Source: Bog-756 sp963831535 (GTDB taxonomy: Bacteria > Actinomycetota > Acidimicrobiia > Acidimicrobiales > RAAP-2). Taken from it: DNA of 64,000 nucleotides. Shown one piece after another: positions 51,594-61,560 of the stretch. Under the pieces are notes generated by a model. That model was not told where the DNA came from, did no database searches, and saw nothing but the letters and a program-made list of their open reading frames with translations. Numbering within the stretch: position 1 is the stretch's first letter; every line of letters starts with the position of its first letter. The stretch covers positions 124,001-188,000 of the forward strand of contig CAWHQP010000008.1 of the NCBI GenBank assembly GCA_963831535.1, read 5' to 3'. The translations under genes were made by a program, and so were the position numbers.

Positions 51594-54500
51594 ATGGGCG
51601 CCAACGACGAAGCACACGGTCCCGACCGAGCGGACCGACAGCGCGCCGCCTCAGGTGCGGGGGCGTTCGGGCCGAACGCCTGGTTGGTCGAGGACATGTA
51701 CGACCGATTCCTGGCCGATCCCACGTCGGTCTCCGACTCCTGGCGCGAGTTCTTCGCCGACTACCGACCGGCCGGTGCACCAACTCCTCTGGCCCCTGTC
51801 GCCACCCAGACCGCCACAACCGCCCCGACCGGTCCCGGTGGAACGGCCACGTCCGCCGCCCCGCTGGCCCCCTCGTCCGGGGTCGGCCCGATCGCCGTCC
51901 CGTCGGCCGGAGCAACTGCCGGCACGACAGTTCCGGCCCCGGTCGTCGGGGCCGGGGCCACCCCCGATCCGGAGATCGCCACGCCTCTCCGTGGCGCGGC
52001 CGGACGCATCGTGGCCAACATGGAGGCTTCCCTCGGCGTGCCCACGGCCACCAGTGTGCGGGTGGCGCCGGCCAAGCTGCTCGAAGTGAACCGGGTGATC
52101 GTCAACAACCAGCTCTTCCGTACCACCGGCGGCAAGGTCAGTTTCACCCACCTGATCGGGTACGCCGTGGTCAAGGGCCTGATGGCCGTCCCTACCATGA
52201 ACGCCTCGTTCGTGGAGGACGCCGACGGCAAGGGCACGCCGGGGGTCATTCGGCACCGGCACGTGGGCCTGGGCCTCGCCGTCGACGTGGAGAAATCACC
52301 CGGCAACCGGACCCTGCTCGTCCCGTGCATCACCGATGCCGACCTCCTCGACTTCCGGACCTTCGTCGGCGCCTACGAGGAGTTGGTGCGCAAGATCCAC
52401 ACCAACCGGATCGGTGCCGACGACTTCGCCGGCACCACCGTCACCCTGACCAACCCCGGGACGCTGGGCACCGTGCAGTCGGTGCCCCGCCTGATGGCCG
52501 GACAGGGCCTCATCGTCGGTGTCGGGTCCCTTGGGTTCCCGGCCGGCTTCGAGGCCGCCGACCCCCGCACCTTGGCTGAGCTGGGCATCGGCAAGACGGT
52601 CACCCTCACGTCGACCTACGACCACCGGATCATCCAGGGAGCCGAGTCGGGACTGTTCCTGGCCCACGTGTCCGAGTGCCTCATGGGTCAGCACGGCTTC
52701 TACGACGAGGTCTTCGACTCCCTCGACATCCCCTACGAGCCGGCGCGCTGGGAACAGGACGTGAACGCCACCGACAACGAGGACGAGGGCGACCATCTCC
52801 GGTTGATCAAGCAGGTGCACGTCCAGACGCTCATCAACATGTACCGGGTACGCGGCCACCTCATCGCCCATCTCGACCCGCTGGACGCCGAGCCTCCCGA
52901 GCTCCATCCCGAACTCGACCCGCTGCACTACGGGCTGACCATCTGGGATCTGCCCCGCCAATTCGTCACCGACGGGTTGGCCGGCAAGGACCTGGCCACG
53001 TTGGACGAGATCCTCCACACGCTGCGCGACGCCTACTGCCGGACCCTCGGTGTCGAATACATGCACATCCAGAGCCCGGCCCAGAAGCAGTGGATCCAGC
53101 AGCACCTCGAAGGGGTGTCCTCGGCCCTGGCCCCCGACGAGCAGCGCCACATCCTCGGGCGGCTGAACGCCGCCGAGGTGTTCGAGCGGTTCCTCCACTC
53201 CCGCTACGTGGGCCAGAAGCGGTTCGGCCTCGAAGGGGCGGAGTCGGCCATCGTCCTGCTCGACACCATCCTGGACGAAGCGGTCCAAGAGGGTCTGCAC
53301 GAGGCGGTCATGGGCATGGCCCACCGGGGCCGCCTCAACGTGCTGGCGAACATCGTGGGTAAGTCCTACGGCGAGATCTTCGAGGAGTTCGAGGGCAACC
53401 TCGACCCCGACTCCGTCCAGGGCTCGGGTGATGTGAAGTACCACAAGGGGGCCAGGGGCACCTTCGTGGCCCGCAGCGGCGGCACCATCCCCGTCTCCAT
53501 GGCCTCCAACCCGTCCCATCTCGAGGCCGTCGATCCGGTGGTGGTGGGCATGGCCCGGGCCAAACAGGATGCTCTGGGCGGCGAACGGGGGAGCGGACCT
53601 GACTTCGAGGAGGGGGTAGGGGATCCCTTCCCGGTGCTCTCCATCCTGCTGCACGGGGACGCCGCCTTCGCCGGTCAGGGTGTGGTGGCCGAGACCCTCA
53701 ACCTCTCCGGACTTGCCGGCTACCGGACCGGCGGGACGGTGCACATCGTCATCAACAACCAGTTGGGCTTCACCACCGCACCCGAGGCCGCCCGTACGTC
53801 GGTGTACCCCACCGACGTGGCCAAGATGGTCCAGGCCCCGATCTTCCATGTGAACGGCGACGACCCCGAGGCCTGCGCCCGGGCCGCCCGGCTGGCCTTC
53901 GGATTCCGCCAGGACTTCCACAAAGACGTGGTCATCGACATGGTGTGCTACCGCCGGCACGGGCACAACGAGGGCGACGACCCCAGCTACACCCAGCCCC
54001 TCATGTACGCCCTCATCGAGGCCAAGCGGTCGGTGCGCAAGCTCTACACCGAGTCGCTGGTGCGCCGGGGTGACATCTCGCTGGCGGAGGCCGAGGGGGC
54101 GCTCGACGATTTCTCCGCCCGTCTCCAGGCGGCGTTGGACGAGACCAGGGCCGAGGCCGAGGCGGAGGCCGAAGAGGCCCAGACCGTGGGCCGGGTCCCG
54201 GTCCTGCCGACCTACGTGGTCCCGGATCTGTGGATCCCGCCCATCGAGACCGGGGTGGACGCCTCGGTGCTGGCCCGTCTGGCCACCGAGGTGCGAACGG
54301 TCCCCGAGGGATTCGTCATCCACCCCAAGCTGGCCCGCCAGTTCGAACAGCGGGACAAGGTGGTGGCCGACGGGGAGATCGATTGGGCCCTCGGCGAGGC
54401 CCTGGCCATCGGTTCGCTGTTGTTGGAGGGGATCAATGTCCGCCTCACCGGCCAGGACACACGGCGAGGAACCTTCTCGCAACGACACGCCGTTCTGGTG

Positions 54501-55415
54501 GACCACGCCACCGGCGCCGAGCACGTGCCCCTGGCCGGACTGGAGGGGGGCCGGTTCACCATCCGTGATTCACTGCTCTCCGAGTACGCCTGCGTGGGCT
54601 TCGAATACGGCTACTCGGTGGTGGCGCCTGACGATCTGGTGGCCTGGGAGGCCCAGTTCGGTGACTTCTGGAACGGCGCCGAGATCATCGTGGACAACTT
54701 TCTGGTGGCGGCCGAGAACAAGTGGGGACAGAAGTCCGGCCTGGTGCTCCTCCTGCCCCACGGCTACGAGGGCCAGGGGCCCGAGCACTCCTCGGCCCGC
54801 ATCGAGCGGTTCTTGACCATGTGTGCCCGGGGCAACCTCCGGCTGACCGAACCCACCACGGCGGCCCAGTACTTCCATCTCCTGCGGTCCCAGGTCAAAG
54901 GGACGGTCCGCAAGCCGCTCGTCGTGTTCACCCCCAAATCGCTCCTGCGGGCCCGCCAGGCCCGCTCGCCCATCGAGGCGTTCACGTCGGGATCCTTCCT
55001 CGAGGTGCTCGACGATCCGGCCGCCGTGGACGAGGGCTTCGATCGCACCGCCGTGGAGCGGGTGGTGCTCTGCACCGGCAAGGTGGGCTATGACGCGTTG
55101 GCCCGCCGTGACGAACTGGGCGAGACAGGGCGGTCGGTCGCCGTGGTGCGGGTCGAGCAGCTCTATCCGTGGCCCAAGTCCACGATCTCCGAGATCCTCA
55201 GGGGCTATCCGCACTCCGAGGAGGTGGTGTGGCTCCAAGAGGAGCCCGAGAACATGGGGGCATGGAACTTCGTGCACCAACGACTCCACAAGATGTTGCG
55301 GAACTCACACATCCTGCGCCACGTGAGCCGGGCCGAGTCGGCCAGCCCGGCCACGGGGAGCGCGGCGTTGCACAAGTTGGAACAGGACGATCTGCTGGCC
55401 CGCTCGGTCGGCTGA
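51594..55415 (+). CDS. kgd: Multifunctional 2-oxoglutarate dehydrogenase/decarboxylase (E2-E1 fusion)
   Basis: A 1273-residue Kgd/OdhA protein, the single-chain actinobacterial form that joins an E2-like acyltransferase to E1o for the TCA cycle. Residues ~20-50 are the E1o N-terminal segment (WLVEDMYDRFLADPTSVSDS). Residues ~55-125 are an Ala/Thr/Pro linker. Residues ~130-370 are the E2 catalytic domain with TYDHRIIQGAESGLFLAHV. From ~430 the E1o body includes VMGMAHRGRLNVLANIVGKS, SMASNPSHLEAVDPVVVG and CYRRHGHNEGDDPSYTQPLM. No lipoyl domain is present, as in the family. ATG 51594 is chosen; TTG 51588 would add two residues. Confidence 0.96.
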   Translation: MGANDEAHGPDRADRQRAASGAGAFGPNAWLVEDMYDRFLADPTSVSDSWREFFADYRPAGAPTPLAPVATQTATTAPTGPGGTATSAAPLAPSSGVGPIAVPSAGATAGTTVPAPVVGAGATPDPEIATPLRGAAGRIVANMEASLGVPTATSVRVAPAKLLEVNRVIVNNQLFRTTGGKVSFTHLIGYAVVKGLMAVPTMNASFVEDADGKGTPGVIRHRHVGLGLAVDVEKSPGNRTLLVPCITDADLLDFRTFVGAYEELVRKIHTNRIGADDFAGTTVTLTNPGTLGTVQSVPRLMAGQGLIVGVGSLGFPAGFEAADPRTLAELGIGKTVTLTSTYDHRIIQGAESGLFLAHVSECLMGQHGFYDEVFDSLDIPYEPARWEQDVNATDNEDEGDHLRLIKQVHVQTLINMYRVRGHLIAHLDPLDAEPPELHPELDPLHYGLTIWDLPRQFVTDGLAGKDLATLDEILHTLRDAYCRTLGVEYMHIQSPAQKQWIQQHLEGVSSALAPDEQRHILGRLNAAEVFERFLHSRYVGQKRFGLEGAESAIVLLDTILDEAVQEGLHEAVMGMAHRGRLNVLANIVGKSYGEIFEEFEGNLDPDSVQGSGDVKYHKGARGTFVARSGGTIPVSMASNPSHLEAVDPVVVGMARAKQDALGGERGSGPDFEEGVGDPFPVLSILLHGDAAFAGQGVVAETLNLSGLAGYRTGGTVHIVINNQLGFTTAPEAARTSVYPTDVAKMVQAPIFHVNGDDPEACARAARLAFGFRQDFHKDVVIDMVCYRRHGHNEGDDPSYTQPLMYALIEAKRSVRKLYTESLVRRGDISLAEAEGALDDFSARLQAALDETRAEAEAEAEEAQTVGRVPVLPTYVVPDLWIPPIETGVDASVLARLATEVRTVPEGFVIHPKLARQFEQRDKVVADGEIDWALGEALAIGSLLLEGINVRLTGQDTRRGTFSQRHAVLVDHATGAEHVPLAGLEGGRFTIRDSLLSEYACVGFEYGYSVVAPDDLVAWEAQFGDFWNGAEIIVDNFLVAAENKWGQKSGLVLLLPHGYEGQGPEHSSARIERFLTMCARGNLRLTEPTTAAQYFHLLRSQVKGTVRKPLVVFTPKSLLRARQARSPIEAFTSGSFLEVLDDPAAVDEGFDRTAVERVVLCTGKVGYDALARRDELGETGRSVAVVRVEQLYPWPKSTISEILRGYPHSEEVVWLQEEPENMGAWNFVHQRLHKMLRNSHILRHVSRAESASPATGSAALHKLEQDDLLARSVG

Positions 55416-55551
55416 GCCGGAACTGCGGCATCCCTCGCCCGGTAGCCCGCGCCCACCCGCTACGTGGACGCGGCTCCGGTCGTCGGTCCGGTCCGGCCCA
55501 CTCGACCTCACCCGGTGACCAGGGCCACTCGGTTCCTCTGTGGTGCGCCGG

Positions 55552-56898
55552 TCAGACGAGGAAGTCGTGGGCCAGGGCGATCCACATCTCGGTGGACAGT
55601 CGGAGCGACTCCACGTCCACCCGTTCGTCGATCCCGTGGAACATGGCCCCGTACTGCTCGAAGCTGATGGCGGTGCTGTGGAGGCCGAAGCCGTAGGCCA
55701 CGCCACCGAGGGCCCGGTGGAAGCGGGCGTCGGTGGCCCCGACGGTGAGGAAGGGCACCGTCCGGGCCCCGGGGTAGAAGATCCGGCTGACCCGCTCCAG
55801 GGCCCCCCACAGGGGCGTGTCGATGGGGGAGGTCGTCGACACCTGTTCGGAACCGATCTCGACGGTGACGTCGTCGGCCAGATCGCCGATGACCTCCTCG
55901 AGCATGGTTACCACATCGCCCGTCTCCCACCCGGGAAGGGTGCGGATGTCCACGTCGAGCTCGACGCGGTCAGGGATGACGTTCAGCTTGGTCCCCGCCC
56001 GCATGACCGTCGGGGCCATGGTGGTGTGGGTGCAGGCGTGGGCCTGGCGGGCCAGTCCGACGAGGGGCAGTTCGTCGCAGAAGTCGTCGATGCGATCGGG
56101 GTCGAGCAGCGGCTCGGACAGCTCGGGTGGGAAGCCGATGCCCTCAACGAAGCGGATCCACGCCTCGTGGAGCTGGGCCCGGGGCCGGTACTCGTCGATG
56201 CGGCGGACCACTTCGGCCGCCTTCACCAGCGCGTTGTCGGTCCGGAGGGGCTGGCTGCCATGTCCCGGTGTGCCCCGGACCACCAGACGGCACCAGTACA
56301 CCCCCTTTTCGCCCACGATCACCGGGAGCCGGGGGGTCCCGTCCGCTCCTCCCATGGGGAAGCCACCCGACTCGGTGATCACGTAGTCCGAGTGGACGGC
56401 ATCGGCCTCGTGCTGGCACAACCACTGGGCACCGTGGGTCCCGAGGGCCTCCTCGTCGGCCACGGCGACGTAGGTCAGGTCACCGGCGGGCCGGAATCCG
56501 CTCAGGGCCAGGTGCCGGAACCCGGTGGCCATGGTGGCGGTGAGGTTGAGCATGTCGATAGCGCCCCGTCCCCACACCTCGCCGTCGACCAGCTCGCCTC
56601 CGAAGGGGTCGCGGCTCCAGTCGTCGGGGTTGGCCGGAACGACATCGGTGTGGCCGAGGAGGGTGAGCGAGGGGGCCGAAGGGTCACCGCCCTCCAGTTT
56701 GGCCACGAGCGAGGTGCGGCCGGGCAGGGGCTCGTAGGTCTCGATGTCGGCCCCGGTGCCTTCGAGGTAGCTCCGCAGCAGGTCGGCGCTGCGCTGCTCG
56801 TGACCGGACCCGGTCGTGCCCTCGTTGACGCACCGGTTGCGAATCAGGTGCTGGAGGAGATCGGTGGCCTCGTCGGTTCGGTCGGCTTCGGTGGCCAC
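55552..56898 (-). CDS. M20-family peptidase/deacylase
   Basis: A 448-residue metallohydrolase. Metal ligands appear in LTLLGHTDVVPANPDDW, GRGAIDMLNLTATMA and ADEEALGTHGAQWLC (the EE pair), with VVRGTPGHGSQPLRTDNAL opening the dimerisation domain and GLHSTAISFEQYGAMFHG near the end. Family members remove acyl or amino groups from peptides and small amides; the specificity is not known. A leaderless promoter precedes GTG 56898. It is divergent from the NYN-S1 gene. Confidence 0.92.
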   Translation of the reverse strand: MATEADRTDEATDLLQHLIRNRCVNEGTTGSGHEQRSADLLRSYLEGTGADIETYEPLPGRTSLVAKLEGGDPSAPSLTLLGHTDVVPANPDDWSRDPFGGELVDGEVWGRGAIDMLNLTATMATGFRHLALSGFRPAGDLTYVAVADEEALGTHGAQWLCQHEADAVHSDYVITESGGFPMGGADGTPRLPVIVGEKGVYWCRLVVRGTPGHGSQPLRTDNALVKAAEVVRRIDEYRPRAQLHEAWIRFVEGIGFPPELSEPLLDPDRIDDFCDELPLVGLARQAHACTHTTMAPTVMRAGTKLNVIPDRVELDVDIRTLPGWETGDVVTMLEEVIGDLADDVTVEIGSEQVSTTSPIDTPLWGALERVSRIFYPGARTVPFLTVGATDARFHRALGGVAYGFGLHSTAISFEQYGAMFHGIDERVDVESLRLSTEMWIALAHDFLV

Positions 56899-56904
56899 AT
56901 CGGC

Positions 56905-56910
56905 ATCCTA
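56905..56910 (-). promoter_or_regulatory. -10 element (TAGGAT), leaderless M20 peptidase mRNA
   Basis: TAGGAT ends six bases before GTG 56898, and no ribosome site is present. Confidence 0.6.
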
Positions 56911-57101
56911 GGGCTGGGCCCCGGCCGGCACCGGGCCGCTCCCCATCCCGGTCCGTCGACCAGCCCGGTCCCCGCGGTGTTGCGAGCCCGGCCCCACCAG
57001 GCGGCCCCTGCCCTCGTGGACCCGTCGATTGATGGACCGCCGGCAGGACTCGACGGGTATGGTCAGGAGGGTCCAGGTCAGATGGTTGACTGGTGCCCGT
57101 T

Positions 57102-58310
57102 ATGGAACAAGACCTCCCCGACCGCCGGCGCATCGTCGTCGACGGTTCCAATATCGCCACCGAAGGGCGCAGCCTCCCCAGCCTGGCCCAACTCGACGAG
57201 GCCATCCGGGCCTTCCTCGAGGAGTACCGCGGCTTCACCAGTTCGGATGTCACCGTGGTGGTCGACGCCTCGTTCGGCCACCGGATCGACCCCTCGGAGG
57301 TGCCGGCCTTCGAGCAGGCGGTCGAGCACGGCGAGATGGTGGCACCGCCTGCCGGGGCCGTGGGCCGCGGGGACGGTTTCATCCTGAGAATCGCCGAGAA
57401 GTCCGGAGCGTTGGTCCTGTCCAACGACTCCTTCCAGGAGTTCCACGCCGAACGCCCCTGGCTGTTCGAGCCGGGCCGCCTCATTGGTGGGAAGCCGGTG
57501 CCCGGTGTGGGGTGGATATTCACGCCGCGGACCCCGGTGCGGGGGGCGAAGAGCCGGTCGGTGACGTCGAAGTCTCGACGGGACGCCCGGACGGCCGACC
57601 CCGAGCCGGTCGGACCCGGTTCCGACGTGGACCCCGGCGAATCGGTGAACCGGCGGGGAGCCCGGGCGGCCAAAGCCGCCGGATCCACCAAGGCGGCCAA
57701 GGCCACCAAGGCCGACCTGGCCGAACCGGCCACCAAGGCAGCCAAGGCCACCAAGGCGGCCAAGGCTGCCAAAGCCACCAAGGCGGCCAAGGCCGCGGCA
57801 TCGACCGACACCATGAAGGCTACGAAGGCGACCAAAGCCACCAAGGCGGCCAAGGCCACCAAGGCCGACCTGGCCGAGCCGGCCATAAAGGCGGCCAAGG
57901 CCACCAAGACGGCCAAGGCGGTCAAGGCGGGCACGGCCACCAAGGCGACCAAAGCCACCAAGGCGGCCAAGGTCACCGGAGCTGCCGACGGCTCCTCAGC
58001 CACTGTGCGACCGGAGGCAGCCGCCCCGCAGGGCGAGGCGCTCAACGATCCGTTGACCTTCCTGACCTTCGTGGCCGACCACCCGGTGGGCAGCACGTTC
58101 GACGGCACGGTGGTCTCGTTCACATCCCACGGAGCCCACATCGACGTCGGCGGCATGCTCTGCCACGTGCCGCTGCGGCTGCTGGCCGACCCTCCGCCCA
58201 ATAAGGCCCGACAGGTCCTGACGAAGGGCGAGACACGCTCGTTCACGTTGGTGTCTCTCGACGCCGCCCGACGACGGGCGGAGCTGGCGCTGCCCGATAT
58301 GGTCGGGTGA
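57102..58310 (+). CDS. NYN/Zc3h12a-like ribonuclease fused to an S1-like domain by an H1-like linker
   Basis: About 402 residues in three parts. Residues 1-145 form a PIN-like NYN/Zc3h12a RNase: RRIVVDGSNIATEGRSLPSL, DVTVVVDASFGHRI, then VGRGDGFILRIAEKSGALVL and SNDSFQEFH carry the acidic residues. Residues ~150-310 are a basic linker of repeated KATKAAK units resembling bacterial histone H1 tails. Residues ~325-400 look like an S1/OB domain (GSTFDGTVVSFTSHGAHIDV, GGMLCHVPLRLL, ETRSFTLVSLDAARRRAEL). Together they suggest an RNA-cleaving or RNA-binding enzyme with a nucleic-acid-tethering linker. ATG 57102 is chosen. Confidence 0.85.
   Translation: MEQDLPDRRRIVVDGSNIATEGRSLPSLAQLDEAIRAFLEEYRGFTSSDVTVVVDASFGHRIDPSEVPAFEQAVEHGEMVAPPAGAVGRGDGFILRIAEKSGALVLSNDSFQEFHAERPWLFEPGRLIGGKPVPGVGWIFTPRTPVRGAKSRSVTSKSRRDARTADPEPVGPGSDVDPGESVNRRGARAAKAAGSTKAAKATKADLAEPATKAAKATKAAKAAKATKAAKAAASTDTMKATKATKATKAAKATKADLAEPAIKAAKATKTAKAVKAGTATKATKATKAAKVTGAADGSSATVRPEAAAPQGEALNDPLTFLTFVADHPVGSTFDGTVVSFTSHGAHIDVGGMLCHVPLRLLADPPPNKARQVLTKGETRSFTLVSLDAARRRAELALPDMVG
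57655..57990 (+). repeat. Imperfect tandem repeats encoding the KATKAAK linker
   Basis: Units such as gccaccaaggcggccaag recur about twenty times with small changes, giving a Lys/Ala/Thr linker of about 110 residues. Confidence 0.85.
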
Positions 58311-58393
58311 GTGGCCGGCGGCCGAATCGTGGCGGATGCGGTGTGGGAGGCTCCCGACCGCGACACCTCCCGCGGCGGCGTCACCGCGCCCGG

Positions 58394-58399
58394 TAGCCT
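58394..58399 (+). promoter_or_regulatory. -10 element (TAGCCT) upstream of fabZ
   Basis: TAGCCT ends eight bases before GTG 58408. The gene may be leaderless, or it may be read from the upstream operon. Confidence 0.4.
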
Positions 58400-58407
58400 C
58401 GGCGGTC

Positions 58408-58878
58408 GTGCGAGCCGAGGACTACCTGCCCCATCGTGACCCCTTCCTGTTCGTCACCCAGCTCGACGTCGTCGAGCCCGGTCAGTCGGCCACGGGGAGC
58501 TGGCAGCTGACCGGGGACGAGGCCTTCTTCGCCGGGCACTTTCCCGGTCGGCCCACCCTCCCGGGCGTGCTGATGGTCGAGGCCCTGGCCCAGCTGGGCG
58601 GCGTGGCCGTCCTGGCCGATCCGGCCTACGCCGGCAAGCTCCCGCTCTTCGGGGGCATCGAGAAGGCCCGGTTCCGTCGTCAGGTGGTGCCCGGAGACCG
58701 GCTGGACCTCGAGGTCACGTTGGGCCGGATGTCGGCCCGGGCCGGCAAGGGCACCGGTCGGGCCACGGTGGACGGTGAGTTGGCCTGTCAGGCCGACCTG
58801 CTCTTCGTCCTGGTGGATGCGAGCACCTCCCGACCCGGGACCGGACCGGGGGCTGACCCCGTCGTCGACGCGGGCTGA
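58408..58878 (+). CDS. fabZ: FabZ-type 3-hydroxyacyl-ACP dehydratase
   Basis: A 156-residue hot-dog dehydratase. YLPHRDPFLFVTQLD is the N-terminal FabZ helix, and the catalytic His and Glu lie in FFAGHFPGRPTLPGVLMVEA followed by LAQLGGVAVLA. FabZ dehydrates 3-hydroxyacyl-ACP in fatty acid synthesis. GTG 58408 gives the expected start, with a -10-like TAGCCT eight bases upstream. xthA starts 13 bases after its stop. The 25-residue C-terminal extension is rich in Pro and Gly. Confidence 0.9.
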   Translation: MRAEDYLPHRDPFLFVTQLDVVEPGQSATGSWQLTGDEAFFAGHFPGRPTLPGVLMVEALAQLGGVAVLADPAYAGKLPLFGGIEKARFRRQVVPGDRLDLEVTLGRMSARAGKGTGRATVDGELACQADLLFVLVDASTSRPGTGPGADPVVDAG

Positions 58879-58891
58879 GGCCGACGTCACC

Positions 58892-59707
58892 GTGCGCATC
58901 GCCACCTGGAACGTCAACTCGCTCACCGCCCGCCTGCCCCGGGTGGAGGAGTGGATCGGCTACGCCCGGCCCGATGTGCTCTGCCTCCAGGAGACCAAGC
59001 AGGCCGAGGCGGCCTTTCCCCACGCCGCCTTCGCCGCCCTCGGCTACGAGTCGGCCCACCACGGGGACGGACGGTGGAACGGCGTGGCCATCCTCAGCCG
59101 GGTGGGACTCGACGGTGTGACAAGGGGGCTCGGGACCGACTTCGACGTCCATGGGCCGCGGGCCATCGCCGCCGACTGCGGTGGGGTGCGGGTGATGTCG
59201 GTCTACGTGCCCAACGGGCGCAGCCTCGACAGCGAGCACTACCCGGCCAAGTTGGCCTGGCTGGCCGCCTCCGCTCCGTGCTTGACGAGACCACCTCCCC
59301 CGATCGCCCCGTGGCCGTGTGCGGCGACTTCAACGTGGCCCCCGAGGACCGGGACGTCTGGGACCCGACGCAGTTCGAGGGCATGACCCACGTGAGCCCG
59401 CCCGAGCGGGAGGCCCTGGCCGATCTGCGAGTCATGGGGTCTGGTCGACGCCTTCCGACGGATCTACGACGAGGGCGGGCTGTTCAGCTGGTGGGACTAC
59501 CGGGGCGGTGCCTTCCACCGCCACCGGGGCATGCGCATCGACCTGATCCTGGTCACCGAGGTGCTGGCCGCCCGAACCACCTACGCACTCATCGACCGCA
59601 ACGCCCGCAAGGGTGAGAAGCCCTCGGACCACACCCCGGTCTTCATCGACACGGCGTTGACGGACACGGCGCTCACCGATACCAAGACGGCCGCCCGGCC
59701 TGCCTGA
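58892..59707 (+). CDS. xthA: Exodeoxyribonuclease III, with two single-base frame breaks
   Basis: About 271 residues after repair. The N part, from GTG 58892, has RIATWNVNSLTARLPRVEEW and VLCLQETKQAEAAF with the catalytic Glu. The middle part, RPVAVCGDFNVAPEDRDVW (catalytic Asp and Asn), is in another frame from about 59270. The end, LVDAFRRIYDEGGLFSWWDY to EKPSDHTPVFID (catalytic Asp-His), returns to the first frame after about 59436. One C missing near 59268 and one surplus G in the G4 run 59436-59439 restore a full enzyme. The enzyme removes nucleotides from abasic-site DNA. It ends convergently with the helicase gene. Confidence 0.9.
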
Positions 59708-59758
59708 TACCGGCCCGGCGACGTCGCCCCGTTCCGCCCGGATACCCGCCGGGTGCCT

Positions 59759-61407
59759 TCAGCGTCCCAGTCCGGCCCGCATCTCGGCGATCATCCGGTC
59801 GGTGTCCCGTCGGGCCACGCGTCCGGTCCCTGCCCTCGAGACCCGGGCCACGGCGGCCAGCCACGGCGAGGGCTGGCGGTCCATCTGTCTCCCGTTGGCC
59901 ATGCGACGCGAGCGGGCCCAGGAGCAGTGGAGGTTCCGCGAGGCCCGGGTGAGCGCCACGTACAGCAGGCGCCGCTCCTCGTCGCGGGCCTCGGAGGACG
60001 CGGCGTAGACGATGGGGACGAACCCCTCCTCGAGCCCGACGACGTGGACGGACTCCCACTCGAGGCCCTTGGCCCGGTGGAAGGTGGCCAGCTCGACCGC
60101 CTCGTCATGCCCGCCGCTGGCGCCACTCCCTGTCCCGCCGGCCGCCGCCAGCGAGGGCGCCACCGCTCCCCGGCACCGTGTCCGCGGTCGGTGACTCGGG
60201 GCCCGGCGCCATCCGGTGGGGGATGCCCGCCCGGGCCAGAGCCCGGGCCATGGTGGCCAGCTGGTCGTGGGTACGGGCCAGCACGGCCTGGTCCGACCAC
60301 GACGCACCGTCCTCGGAGCGCTCGAGCAGCGATGCCACCACCGCGTCGGCCTCAGCGGCCTCGTCGTCGTAGGCGGTGACCACGGGCATGGGGCCCGGGG
60401 CGGCCACCGAGCGGGGCGGCGCGGTGAGGGTGCGGCCGAGGGCCGCGGTGGCTGCCGCCACCACCTGGGGTGAGCACCGGTGGTTTTCGTCCAGGCGGAC
60501 CACCACCATTCCCTCGACGGACTGGGGGAGCCGGTCCGAGCAGCGAGGGATCGGCGCCGTTCCATCCGTAGATGGCCTGGTTGGGATCGCCCACCGCGCA
60601 CAGATCGTCCCGATTGGCGAGCAGAGCCCCGATGAGGCGGAACTGGGCCGGATTCACGTCCTGGAACTCGTCGACCGACAGGTGGCGGTAGCGCCAGTGC
60701 ATCCGCTCGGCGAAGCCCACGTCGTCGTGGAAGAGGTCGGCTGCTCGGACCAGTACGTCGTCGAGGTCGAGGGAGTGCCTGCGGGCCAGCAGGGCCTCGT
60801 ACTCGGTGAAGGCATCCTCGACCCGGGCCAGCTCGACCGGGACCGAACGCTCATGGCGGAGGGCGGCTTGGGTGTAGGTCCCCGGCCGGAGGCACCGGGC
60901 CTTGGCCCAGCCGATCTCGGTGTCGATGGCGGAGGCCGTGGCCGGGTCGGACACGAGGCCGGCGAGGGTCTTCCAGCGGTGCTCGGCCACGAGGGGAGGA
61001 GGCTGGCCGGTGTCGAGGGCGTGTCGGCGGAGCAGCGTCAGCCCCATCTGATGGAGGGTCCCGGCGCGGACCCCGGGGCCGGGCACCCCACCGGTGGTGG
61101 CCGGTGTCGACACGGGTACGCCGTAGAGCCGGAGGCGTTGGCGCAGCTCGTGGGCGGCCTTTCGGGTAAAGGTGCACACGGCGGTGTGGTCGGCGTCGGC
61201 GGAGCCGTCCCGGATGCGGCGGGCCACCCGGAGGGTGAGCACCCTGGTCTTCCCCGAGCCGGCTCCGGCGATGATGCACAGGGCCCGGGCGGGCGAGTCG
61301 ACGGCCTGGCGCTGGATGTCGGTGAGGGCGGCCATGGACCGGCCGAAGGCATCGTCCGGCCCGGGTGCCGCCGTCGACGCCGGGCGGGAACGGGGAGGAG
61401 GACTCAT
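59759..61407 (-). CDS. UvrD-like superfamily 1 helicase, with two single-base frame breaks
   Basis: About 548 residues after repair. The Walker A IIAGAGSGKTRVLTLRVA and the DEFQD box of SVDEFQDVNPAQFRLIGALL, with GDPNQAIYGWNGADPSLL, are in the first frame. VVVRLDENHRCSPQVVAAA and WSDQAVLARTHDQL are in a second, after a surplus base near 60525. TFHRAKGLEWESVHVVGLEE and EERRLLYVALTRASRNLH are in a third, after another break near 60110-60150. It is shorter than full UvrD/PcrA, nearer UvrD2-like or small Rep-type proteins, and I see no HRDC domain. ATG 61407 is chosen; GTG 61431 is possible. Confidence 0.88.
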
Positions 61408-61504
61408 CGTGCCGACCTCGAGTGGTTCCACGAACGACGAGGCTACCGGCCGGATGTGTCATTCCCCTGGCTCATCCCGGGCCCCCGCCCGAACCATGTG
61501 GCGG

Positions 61505-61545
61505 CACCAGGACCGGGACGGTGGCGCCACCAGGACCGGGACGGT
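61505..61545 (+). repeat. 18-base direct repeat upstream of the hydrolase gene
   Basis: CACCAGGACCGGGACGGT occurs at 61505-61522 and 61528-61545, ending three bases before the -10 at 61549. Placed between divergent genes, it could be a regulator site. Confidence 0.6.
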
Positions 61546-61548
61546 CGG

Positions 61549-61554
61549 TAGTGT
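61549..61554 (+). promoter_or_regulatory. -10 element (TAGTGT), leaderless hydrolase mRNA
   Basis: TAGTGT ends six bases before GTG 61561; no ribosome site lies between. Confidence 0.6.
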
Positions 61555-61560
61555 GTGCCG

